The notes below the pieces were generated by a model that worked only from the letters and a program-made list of their open reading frames with translations, did not search any database and was not told the origin of the DNA. Positions 24,852 to 36,100 of a stretch of 64,000 bases of DNA are shown in pieces. Each line of letters starts with the position of its first letter. Position 1 is the first letter of the stretch. The translations under genes and the position numbers were made by a program. The DNA comes from Asterella californica (taxonomy: Eukaryota; Streptophyta; Marchantiopsida; Marchantiales; Aytoniaceae): NCBI GenBank assembly GCA_036924285.1, contig JAYKYS010000007.1, forward strand, positions 12,834,001 through 12,898,000. Direction: 5' to 3'.

Positions 24852-26401
24852 CTGTCCTTCGCGTGCGAGAAACAATGGTTGCAACAACGTTCTTTCTGTT
24901 ATATTGTTCGATTCAGTATAAATTTATATTTGAGTTAATTTAATAAATTTAAAGTGATGAAATTTGATGCCACCGGAGGCCATGTTGTGTACCGAGCTCA
25001 CTTATATAGTACCCTCAGCTATCCGTCTGGACTTTATAATATCTAACGGGGCCTCCCCCTTTACTTTGGAATACCATACACTAATTTTCTTAACCACAAC
25101 TAACGCGGGTGGACAAGTTCTCATATGTAGAAAACACACTTCCTTAAAACTGCTAGTTTAATGAAAACTCTTAACTTCGCTACGCAAAGATGGGAAAAAG
25201 ACAAGCGCAGAAGGAAGAGTGAAATGTATGATTTGCATTGGTTGTAAATGAAGTGAATGGATTTGAATTTCTCATTTTCTTTAAGCTCATGAAAGCATTT
25301 CACAGTACAGCGAACACAGAAACTTCCTTCCTGTATAAATAGGTCGTTCCTTAATTGTTTTTTGGTAATCATGAAGACCCTATAACAGAAACATCTTGGT
25401 TAGATGGTTTCCAAACTTACCTAAGATCGATCACTCATAAACATATAAACGCATCTAGTAACGCGACTACTACTGCTGCTAATACTTATATCCTGGAGCC
25501 AGAGAATGCAGAATAAAGTCATGAAAGGTATGGATAAAGGATCTCGATAAGAGCTCTTACGGACTCTTCACACTAGTAGTTTATCTCGTTCAGATCTGTT
25601 CCAGCGCAGTGTCATTCAGGTTCGGAAATAATCTTGTTTTCACACTTGTCTTTCTTTTTGACAACATTTTTCTGCAGAGTGCTACCAGAGAGGTTTCAAG
25701 ATTGGATGGTTCTCGAGACTTTTCGAGAGGCCTGACAAAGAAATGTATCTACGTCTCTTCAAGGACTGTGTACTTGGTAGGGATAACATCACGAGAAGAA
25801 GAATAAATAAGCATGCTCGATCCACTTCGGGAACTTTCTCGCGTTTTTTTTTTCAGAAAATTTTAAGTGTTAGAATGGTAATTGTATACCAAATTATCAG
25901 AAAAACATTTATTCATTTCTAAATATTAAACTGATAGCTGGACCTACAGTTGCAGGACGGTCCAGATATAACCGATAAGTAGAGTGTGGATCCACAAGTA
26001 TCGAAGACTACAAGTGCGGCAGCCTGCTAATAAAAATATTTGAAAGAGTTAATTTATTTTTCATATATAATTTATTATTTAAGAATTAAGCTTCCTGTCA
26101 GCTGATTACCTCTCTATTATGATGGTGAACAAATCAACACACACCTGATATCTCTGTTTAGTAGTGTGAAGAAAAATTAAACAACGTCACGTACTTTGAA
26201 GATAATATTGTTTTTCACGCAAACCAGTAAAAAGCAGGGCTTCCGATGGTAGATTTTTACGTTTGGGAAATAGACGGAAAACAAAATAAACAACAATAAA
26301 GTGTGAAGAGTCTTCGAAGAGAATTGTAGGTGTAAAGGACGCATCTATGTCAAATATCAGATAGTTCATGTTATCATGCCAATATAAAGGGAGAGAATAG
26401 A
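24852..26401. other. AT-rich intergenic DNA, no gene seen
   Basis: Mostly AT-rich with small unrelated open frames. No conserved motif, RNA gene or transposon end is recognised. Confidence 0.4.
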
Positions 26402-26488
26402 TTTTAACACGCTACTATCTGTTAAAATCTAGATAGTAGCGTGTTAAAACCTCACTTAACTTCATGTTAGATGAAGTTAAGTGAGGTT
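26402..26488. repeat. two adjacent perfect fold-backs
   Basis: The first fold-back has 19-bp arms 26402-26420 and 26431-26449 around a 10-nt loop. The second has 18-bp arms 26448-26465 and 26471-26488 around a 5-nt loop, and it starts where the first ends. Both are perfect. No target duplication or internal sequence is visible, so neither a MITE nor a protein-bound site can be assigned. Confidence 0.85.
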
Positions 26489-26726
26489 AAGAGCAGCAGC
26501 TTTGGTAAGTAGCAGTAAAGGCATGTTGTATTCGAACGGTTCGAACTGGGATAGATTTAAGCAAATAGTTACTGATTCGCAGAAACTCTTGAAACGAACG
26601 CTACCATTTTGAGTTTCCACAAGTGTTCTTACTCACGGGGGAGCCCTTGAAGGAGGGGAGTGCGTCCTTGACAAGTGACCTTAAAACCGAGAAAGATTAG
26701 CATTAGTGCCTCCATCAGCATTTAAG

Positions 26727-27416
26727 ATGTGTGAGGAGAGTAGCCCGTTGCTTCTTTGGTTTTTGGACCGTGGAGGCGGGGCTGCTAATAGCTGGCTCGC
26801 AATGACAGACGTCGTGGAGCTTCACGATGCAGAGCATGCAGAGGCGGGGCACCTGGAGCAGGTCGGTAATTTCGCTGTCAACACAATACACATTTCTTGC
26901 TTAGCTACGAGAATGGGCATTCGAGGAATTTACGTCCCCCGTGAGTATGTTTCTTTGCTCGTGGTATTCATTTTTTTTCGACCTATTCGTTTTGCTATTT
27001 CCGAGTCCAGCGATCGATCCGAAACTGTCGTCGACGTCGACGGGGCTAAGGACGATGACGATACAGAGGTCAATACAGAGGAAATAAGTCCCGTTGAAGT
27101 GAAGCCGCTTTCAGACTACGAGTTCTTGAACACTACTTACAGTATCTCTCATTTCTGTCCTCTGTCATCTCGAACATCGATGATCTCTTTCGACGACCGC
27201 TTCCTGCTACTAACAAGGACTTATATTTACTTAGAACTTGGTTTTTCTCAGCATCCGTCAGAGTTTTTAATCAAGTTCGATTACATCAAGATAGGGAGAA
27301 CATGTCATCCGTGTCAGGTGCATACTGTTCCCTTACAGACATTAGCTGGTCCGTTTCGCTTCTTTTCATACTCGGTCGATAGCTTTTACCTCCATTTGCA
27401 AGACAGCCGATTCTAA
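26727..27416 (+). CDS. open reading frame of unknown function
   Basis: An open frame of about 229 codons from the ATG at 26727. I do not recognise it. The N-terminal third has mixed composition (GNFAVNTIHISCLATRMGIR), then a GTGAGTA that could be a splice donor at about 26940, an acidic stretch near 27020-27090 (DGAKDDDDTEVNTEE) and a hydrophobic C-terminal part. It may be one or two exons of a host gene, or the upstream part of the HUH element that follows within 250 bp, or chance. The long open frame in a region where others are short is the only coding evidence. Confidence 0.3.
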   Translation: MCEESSPLLLWFLDRGGGAANSWLAMTDVVELHDAEHAEAGHLEQVGNFAVNTIHISCLATRMGIRGIYVPREYVSLLVVFIFFRPIRFAISESSDRSETVVDVDGAKDDDDTEVNTEEISPVEVKPLSDYEFLNTTYSISHFCPLSSRTSMISFDDRFLLLTRTYIYLELGFSQHPSEFLIKFDYIKIGRTCHPCQVHTVPLQTLAGPFRFFSYSVDSFYLHLQDSRF

Positions 27417-27643
27417 ATGTTTTCTTATCCTGCACACTTCAGCCGAGCTGATGGTTCTCTGAGATCCACTGTTCATGCGGTTTATCGCCTCCGTTCCACC
27501 CTTGTGTATGCAGCCAAGTCGACCTTGAAGAAAACATTGTTCTTTGTCCTCATTTCTCTCTCATCAAACCATGTCTCTCAGTCGTGAGGCTAGAGCTAGG
27601 CGCCTCAGCCTAGAGCTTTCAGTGATAATATGTACCACGGGAG

Positions 27644-28420
27644 ATGACCTCGACACTACTTACTCCTCTTGTTTCTGTATTTTTGAAAAAGCAATGCGTG
27701 TCTGGTATATTTTCGATTGAGCGAGGAGGATCCCTTCTTCACTTGCACTTTCAGGACGTGGTATGCATATACGTGAAAGTCATCTGTCGAAGTGAAGAAA
27801 CGTATACGACAGATGTTGGGGTGGGACAGAAACAGACCTATGAGAGCTGAAGTTTGTGTGAAGCAGCTGTCCAACAAAGGCATCCATATCTTCGTTGGGA
27901 TGCTCGGTTATTGTCTTAAAGACGAAAACCAGCAGCACCATCATACTGTGAAGAAGAAATAACGGAGAGCATGATCGATGACGGCAAGGAGCTGTTCATG
28001 CTCATGAGAGCGGCGATATCAAAAATAGTGTGGAGTTAATGTACTGCAACATACTGCCTCGGGCTCTACAGTTTAACAGGTATAAAAGCATGAGTCCTCT
28101 GTCGACTACATTTCCCAGATGCTTAGGTGTCATGCTCGCATCCGATAAGTATACTGCATCTCCTCGATGGTTAACACAACCAGGGATACAGAAAAAATGA
28201 TCAGAGTCACTATGAAATTGTTTCATCAGACCTCAGGACGTCACTGCAGATGACGTTGATAACATCTTCTTCTACAGAGAGAGTACTCGCTGTCCTGATT
28301 GCTCTCACATGTATGTCAAGAGAAAGTGCAGACACCGCCAGTTCCAAAGCAGGAAGACGAAGGCACAGTTCCAGAATGCAAAGACGAAGGCACACCCATT
28401 TGCACCGTGAAGAACCTTTT
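27644..28420 (+). pseudogene. degraded HUH endonuclease, Replitron-like transposase
   Basis: Translated blocks in several frames form a consistent order. At 27644-27850: KKQCVSGIFSIERGG then LHLHFQ, which fits the HUH nuclease motif H-hydrophobic-H-hydrophobic-Q after an ERGG block. At about 27855-27952: KQLSNKGIHIFVGMLGYCLKD. At about 28022-28190: NILPRALQFNRYKS, PLSTTFPRCLG and SPRWLTQPGIQ. At about 28230-28390: PQDVTADDVDNIFFYRE followed by a Cys/His cluster CPDCSHMYVKRKCRH. Each step changes frame and stops lie between, so it is a relic. The order resembles Replitron transposases (eukaryotic HUH elements) as I remember them; the family call is inference, the HUH motif is visible. HUH enzymes nick DNA by a tyrosine to start rolling-circle-like transfer. 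A candidate catalytic Tyr is in MLGYCLKD. Confidence 0.55.
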
Positions 28421-28839
28421 CACCGTAGCAGATGCATTTTTAGAATATATACTTCTCACAGAGGCCATGAGCAGAGGCACAGGGCACGAAAGGAGATTAG
28501 CAGCAGCTTAGACAACTGCAGCATAGACTATGTACAGACTGAAATGTATTACGTTTCTTACATAAATAAAGCTTCTGGGGTCACCATACCCCTTTTTTCT
28601 TCAAGCTGGAAAAGCGATAACAGTTCTGTTCGCATCAAGTTAAGAGGGGTAGCGAAAAGACTCGCTTAGAGACTAACCTCTTGGATGATGTAGCTCATTG
28701 ACACACTCAGAGAAATAATGTTTCGATACAACGTGATACTCACTAATATCAAATAACGAAACATGATGCAGTCATAATACAAGGACGAGAAAGAGCATGA
28801 ATATGCAAGGATGCTAACACTTCTTTGCATATTTCACAT

Positions 28840-29280
28840 TCTCCATATTCTGATGGAAGTGGAAAATATACAAGAGTTTAATTTATCATCTAACTTTTTC
28901 ATTGAGAAAGTTCAAATAAAAAACTAAATATTTTGTTAATGGTTTGGTTCTTTGCTTGTAGCCTTCGGCAATTATACTGACAGAAACGTTTCTTCTTTTT
29001 CTTATGGGTTATGTCAGGATATTCTCGTATCTCTGGATCGATCTAACATTTAATATTTACATATAATTTTAATTTTTTATCAGCTTAGTATAGAATTTCC
29101 ACTTAACATTTATATATTTTCGGTGTAACAACAATCGGAAAGAATTCCCAAGAAGTTCATGTTGCATGCATACATATTCAGTTATTGAAGCTATTCGCGT
29201 CTTATACGTTCGCTCTTAACGTCTCATTCTTCATGAGCACTCGTCCTTAGAAAGTTTAGAATGAGTTCGTATTTTCGAAC
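28840..29280 (+). repeat. dispersed AT-rich repeat, copy A
   Basis: The stretch starting near GATGGAAGTGGAAAATATAC resembles 46890-47340: both have GGAAAATATRCAAGRGTTTAAT, then a small hairpin around AACTTTTTC...GAGAAAGTT, and further downstream a shared block near GCATGCATA. It is diverged. It is likely an old copy of a mobile repeat without coding capacity. Confidence 0.45.
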
Positions 29281-30400
29281 AAACCTAGAGTTACTTACGC
29301 GACCGAAAGATTAGTATGATAGATCTGAGATTTGCAGTAATTCATATGGTCTGTATTATATGTATAGTTTACACCATAATTAATCTGAAGCTTAATATAA
29401 TATGGACAAGACTAATATCAGTATGATAATTAAAAAACCTTTCTCGGTAATTAATTTGCACTACATTAATTACAATGAATGTTGTAGTATAAAGCCTTCC
29501 TGACATACCACAATCACGCTATTTAATTTGTTCCTGCATACTAAATAATAAATTACCTTCACTATGAGAATCCGAATATCAAGAGAATCTTAATTTCATC
29601 ATCTTCAAGAAACTCAAGTTGAATTCGAATGACGGTCTGTCAAAGTACTATAAAGCCCATCATGATTTTTGACTGCATTATGGTACTAGTAAGTGTAATT
29701 TCTACTTAAGATCTTCATCATCATAGTTAAGTGACAAAGACATCCGGAGAGCCCGGAGCTCCAGCTTTTGTAGATCTGCATTTCGAGCATCTCAAGATTC
29801 CGAAAATTATAGGAAAAGGACATAACATATATTCATTTTTTCTTAATATTCTCTTAGAATAACAGCGTTCAATATCTCTGAAGACTGTTCATTCATGAAA
29901 GTACTTTGTGTGTATCTAAAATAAAATAAAATAAAATAAAATAACGCAACATTACTGCCATTCTCATTGACAAGCAAAAGCACATGTAACTACCAACTCT
30001 AGAGCGCTGTACTCCACATAGCCTGCCGAGTAATGAAGTCATCAAAATACTCAATTTCATGACATGCCTGAGCAGCCCACGGTTCTGCTTTCGAAGGTTT
30101 CCATCCAAATGTCACGTTTGATCATGACAAAAACCAGAAACTCAAGTTCGAATTCATTCACCCGAGCTCTGCAAACAGATTTCTTTATGGTTTGAGTCTG
30201 AACAGATTCTCTTTGTAAACATAGTTCTCTTGAATCTAAATATTTTCTTTTTATATATATGTGTGCATTTTCAATGATTTATGGACCAGTTATTATGAAT
30301 TGGTTCAAAATGTGAGTAGAATTACTGCTTGGTTCCAGTGCCGTATAAAGCTCACACTATCATGTCATGGAGTGTTAAGCGAAATAATCAGTCAGATCCT
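29281..30400. other. AT-rich intergenic DNA
   Basis: No gene seen. An (AAAAT)n microsatellite lies at about 29918-29943. Confidence 0.4.
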
Positions 30401-32270
30401 CCTCCACTGCACGATGTAATATAAGCACTGCAGTACAGCTGAACATTAATTAATTAAACAGGGATGTCAAACTAAACGAGGAAGCATTGCACTCGAGTTC
30501 ACAAGCAGACTGTAGCTGGCATACGGTATTAACTAGGGTTGAGTGTGGCATACGGTAGCGTTAGATTAATCAGTATCTGATACTGAGTGACTGCTCAGTC
30601 TTCGGGCTCCGACTCGGATCAGATCGCTTCGCTTCGATTGCGCTATGTATGCAAGCCCATACATACGTACAGTACATGCAACAGTAGATCCTGTGGCTGA
30701 CGTGAGAAGCATAGAACTGCCCAATAGAACGAAGGAGTAAGTACAGCTGATGACAATGCATAATCATTACCGGGATTACTGCTCTTCGGAAAGGGAAGGG
30801 AAGGGAAGAAGATCTCTAGAGACTGTTCACAATCAGATCAAACGCTACGCTAGTTAGTTCGTTAGTTAGTCGGTAGCAAGGAAGGATATTATTACTTACT
30901 GCTTTGCAATACAATCATATCTGCCCTACTAGCTCGTTCCTTTCTGCCTGGCCGGCCTCCTGACCTTCATCTGCAACTACTGCTGCAGGTACTGTAGGCT
31001 AGCTATCGGTCGGTCGGTCTCACGAGCTCATCGTCACACGGAAGCTTTAGGAACAGGACTCATGATCAGTTTGGTATAATATAAATGCACTGCACCGTTT
31101 CATGTCTCATGATCAGAACGCCCGTTTGAGACTTGCCAATTGGCAACCACGAGCAAGCAAGCTCAGGCAGTATGTGGATCACGTCGAATGTTATATACAG
31201 AATTCCCCTCGACGTATTGGATAAGTTTGAGCTGGAAGATGAAACCGCTCCAGTTGATCATGAACAGAAGCTAATTAGTACTGTGATACTTCGCGTCAAA
31301 TCACTGGACTGGACTGGACTGTGGCATATAGTCGTCCATGAATTCCACTACTTTCCCCTGGAAAGCTAGCTAAATCATCATCATCATACTGAATCCAACA
31401 GAAAGTTGAATATTCGAGCCGGATCTTTACTTCTCTAGATCTAAGGAAGCCTAGCTCTTGAATCGAATTTGTAACCTGGATCTTGTTCACCTGCTGCTGC
31501 TGCTGCTGCTCTCATTAGTTAATTACTCATCCCAGCAACGCTCAACTTTCCATCGACTCATCTGTCCATCAGTCAACTGGAACCACCCACCTCTGTGTGG
31601 TGAACTACTTTGCAATTGGAAAAAGTCGCTTGAATCTCAGTCTGAGAGTAACTCTGAACAAGAAAAGGAAGTCCTTAACGATAGTGATAATGAATTATTA
31701 GGTACCAATACATGTAGCACAGGTCTGCCATCAGGTCGGTCAAGTGGAAGGCTAAAAGCAGCACAGTGCACGGGAACTGGGGGAACGTCACAGTGAGATC
31801 TAGAACCCGTTATGTGGGGGTCTTCAGACGAACCGGTTCGGTTACTAGACAAAAGGCAAGCATGCAATAAACAAGTCCAGTCTTTAGCTTTCGGATGGAT
31901 GAATCAGAAGCGATGCATGTCTGTCTGCCTGCCTGCCTGCCTAATCCACTGGAAGAACAGTACTGTAGTGTGAGTCGCTTGAGTGATCGACTTGTTGACC
32001 GACGTATCAAATTTTCTCCTGCAAGTACCACAGCTACTGTACGTACAGCTACGTTCATAACCTCCTCAGGTACCCCTTGAACAATATACGACCAGCCAGT
32101 TCTGTATATACTTGGTCTATTCCGATAGCTTTTCTAGATCTGGAGCCCTAACCACATGCGTATCGATCATGAACCGTTTCGGCCAAGTTGCAACTGCAAA
32201 AGAATCCCACCAGCGCCGCCTTTGCTTGTTCGATTTCATTGTTCTCTGATCAAGTTCGTCTGATATATTT

Positions 32271-32329
<59 letters not shown>

Positions 32330-33100
32330 GTTCGAAATCGCCGACGTGTTTAAGTGTAACCTGCTGGAGCTTCGGTACACCTGATTGACAACAAAAGCAC
32401 AGAGAATGTAGTACCGCAAGTAAATAATGAAGAAATCCTTCTAGTCTTTCCCCACCTGTGAGCTCGAGCATGACACAGCACGGTTTGCGAGAAATCCCGG
32501 AATGAAATTCCTTCGATCTAGGGGCATGCTCAGGACTGCAGCAGCTTACTCCTTTCTCATAGCTAGGCACCCATCCATCCATCCATATATGATATCGGTG
32601 TTCACTTTCATCTGTTCACGACTGATTCTGGTCCGGCCCGAATTCGAACAACGCTGTAGCTGCTGCTCATACAGCCAGTCAGAGTACGAACGACCTGAAT
32701 CAAGTACGTACACTGCAGCTGCAGCTGCAGCCGCAGTTTGGTTGGTAGAAGTTGCAGTATCGATTGGTCTGTCTCAATGGCAAAATCACAGCTACCGTTT
32801 GCTTGCTGCTCTACAATGATCGCAAATGAGTTCAACCTACTCTGAATTATTGTAGCACCGAAATGGAGAGCAGCTGTTCATGTCCTGTCCAGATTAGATT
32901 CTGTGTTTCTGGGGCTATCGGCCAGAGCAGCAATATTTCTCGTGGGATCTTGAGGTTTTAGCAATAAGTGTGGTGTAGATCTGGATAAGCAGCAACAGAG
33001 TCTGCTTAATGATGTGAAGCTTCCTCCTCGATAGAACAGGTATTATGAACCTTCCCCTCGGCCTGATTGTTCTCATGGTGATGCATGCATTCAACTTACG
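30400..33100. other. simple-sequence-rich intergenic region
   Basis: No gene is recognised. The region is less AT-rich than its flanks and has many short repeats: (GCT)n near 31492-31512, (GCCT)n near 31925-31941, (CCAT)n near 32570-32586 and CAGCTG runs near 32717-32735. Open frames here are produced by the repeats. The style resembles plant promoter or long UTR sequence, but no adjoining coding exon was found. Confidence 0.4.
32273..32325. repeat. (CT)n microsatellite
   Basis: About 25 uninterrupted CT dinucleotides. The Ser/Leu and Arg/Glu open frames crossing it on both strands are artefacts of the repeat. Confidence 0.95.
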
Positions 33101-36100
33101 ACCACCCTGCCGACATGCATTTGTACGGAAGCGAGAGCTTCTGAGAAGTCGTATCTTCCTCCGTCACACCAGCAAACTGAAGCGTTGCAGTTTGGCAGAC
33201 AAGAACCATCTGAAATCGATAGAAATTACAAGTGCTCCTACTACTTTAAATCATTACCTGTACATATTTACATAACAGTTGTTGCAGTGATTAATCTCAT
33301 CCCAGATTTTCAGGATTTAGATCCCGCTGAAACTCTGTGAAGAACGAACGATGACCTTAAAACAGAGAGCCTGGCACCGGATTATTTAACTTTAACTGTT
33401 CCAAGAACAAACGATGATCGTTTTGAACTCTTCGAGAACAAATGCGTTTAAAGATGATTGGATTCTTGCTACTCTAGATAAGAAGGAATCTTGACTATGT
33501 TACACAGATCGCTCCTATGGCATTCCTAGATAATATCTGGATAATGGTTTCTGGATTCTGTACTTGTAGATTCTGTGGGTATACCAAACCACAGTAGTCA
33601 CAGTTTACCAAAGATATCTAGAATCGACTCAAATTATCTTCCTTACAAACTCGAACAGGATGAGGATCACCACTACCCTACCAAAGAATATCCTTCTTTA
33701 ATTTGGTCAGTCTAGACTCCAACACTTAAAGAAGATGTTCACCACAGATTCTAATTAATATACATCACCTCAGCAGGAACAAGAGGAATCAGCATATTAA
33801 GTCAGAATTCCTAATTCCACTCTATCATTGGTAACTTCACTTTATAGTTTGTCTTCCTTAAGCTTGCAATACCACTCTTTCTCTTCTGTTTATCTCTTTC
33901 TATAGAAAGAGATATATGGTAGCTGTCTCTATATATGGTAGCTGTTCCGACAACACTATTCAGTCCGTCGAACTTCACTCATTCTCCTGAGGCAGAGGGA
34001 CATGTTACCCACTATGGTTGTATGCTCGACGCTCTCCGGCGTTACATCCTAAAGCGTAACATGGACAAGATTCCGCAACCGTCTGTACCATGGCCATGTG
34101 AAGGTTGCTGACTCCACTCAGTTAACATCACAATTCCGCATGGTTCTCAAGGAACCTTCATCGGCCATGGAAACATCGATCCAACTCGATAGATATATAT
34201 GTTAGGATTCACGTCTCCTTGTCAGTCACATCGCTAGCCTCATTTCAATTAGCCACTGAAAGGATACACTCCAAAACTTCTCTCAAAGCAAAATGCTCAG
34301 TTTTCAGTACTTCATGGTCACTACGCGAGAGGTGTGCAAGTAGTCTCCACTTACATTCCAATCTGATACCCGGTACTCTTTCCAGCATCTATACTGGCTA
34401 CTAATCTTTCTGGATTTAACTTTGCAAACCGGGATTTCTCCATCATGGGTTCATGACAATTTCTGCCTGTGAGCACTTAAGCCTGCAAATCGTTGGTTCT
34501 ATCTATCTAAAGGTCTCTTCCCACTATGTATTATTTCTTGAAAACGTGTGTATCAACTAGATTCGGAAAAGAATTGTGTCGTTCGAGTGTAATCTGCTTA
34601 CAACTGCAAGGCACAAGTTTGCACGTTACAGACTTCCGAGTTTAGAACAGTCTAGAAGAATAAGAAGGACGTCAAGGTACCTCTTAAATTATTTCTGCCA
34701 GACCTTGAACGCACTTTTTCCACGTGTAGTTTGTTTTCTGCCCGAAGATGAAGAAAATACTAGCCCCGAAAGTAGAATTCTTGTGAACCCGAAAAACATT
34801 CGCACTTCTGACTAGTAGAATAATAAAAAGTTATAGAAATTGACAATGGGAATATGACTTTCTGGTACATGCAGGTAAGGGAAAAACCAACAGATTCGAA
34901 AGACCCGTGTAAGCTAAACAACATAGCAGTGGGAAGAGTTCCCTAACTTTCCTCACGTGTGAGGTAAGGGCTCGTGTGAAAAGGCGGCTTGCTTATCCCA
35001 TGATAATCCAATCTGTCATTTCAGACCTATGGTAGATGTCAAAGTTACAGTAAAACCCCGACCTGTTCTAGGCCTTCTGGAGTTCCAGAACTTGTGATGC
35101 CGACTTTCAGGGAACCGCATCTTCTTTAGTAGCTAGAATTCGAGACGATCCTACCGCTGGGACTATATATGATCATGAGTGCTAACCAAGGTCCACGTCC
35201 TTGGAAGTTCCAATTTTTCTTGCGGTGTGGAGAGTTACAGTTATTATCAAAGCCTTGAATCCGAATAAAATGGACTGTGCTGGTCTTGTCAGTGAGTGAG
35301 CGCATTACATCGCTTCTGACCTGAAAGAATGATCTAACGGGCTATGGACTACTGCTACGTTCCAATCGTCGATCGCTTGTTAAATTCAAAAGACTGGTGG
35401 AGGAACCGGCTGTGATTATCAACTATAGTTGAACGTTACTAGTGCGGCCTCACAAGTCCCAGTTCGGTATTCCTTGTATGGGGTGCCCAGAAGTCCACCA
35501 TTCGTTACTACGAATTTGTGAAGGGACGGTGGTTTCTCACTCGTGCTACAATATATTGATGTGCTTTAATTTTACTTCGGTGCTGAAGAGGTCACATCCA
35601 CAACAATGCTTGTTCATGAGACCTGACTCTGCCCAAGAACTCTCTCCAACGAATCCTTGGACTCGTCTACGACGAGTCCGTTGACGCGAATGCCTTATGC
35701 CTTAGTATCTCGTACATACTTCGTGCTCACGGCAGTACGTCTACTTTTTGCAGAAATTCATGTGATCGTCATATAGCTACTGTGCCTATAGATGAAACCA
35801 TGGGCTTTTTAACTGGCACTTGCGTGGGTTGGCAACTTCGGACTACTAGATCTTTTTAATGACTGTCTAGCTTGGAGTATGTTATAGCGTCTGAAGAAGT
35901 AAAGATTCTCACCAAGTCACATGTATATATCAGCTCCACGTGAGCGACAGAACGAGAATAATGTGTAAGATTATGAGGCTATGAGCTCAACCTAAACTTA
36001 ACTGTTTTTGCAGGAGTTTAAGCTTGAATCCGAAAGGTAGAAATATGTGACAACATGTTGAGCTTTATCTGAATCATACCAAAACTGCTGCATCTACATC

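Noticed and set aside
31458..31867. 112-codon and opposing open frames
   Set aside because: Leucine run comes from a GCT repeat and no conserved motif is present.
32117..32582. overlapping open frames on both strands
   Set aside because: They are created by the (CT)n microsatellite and have no other coding signal.
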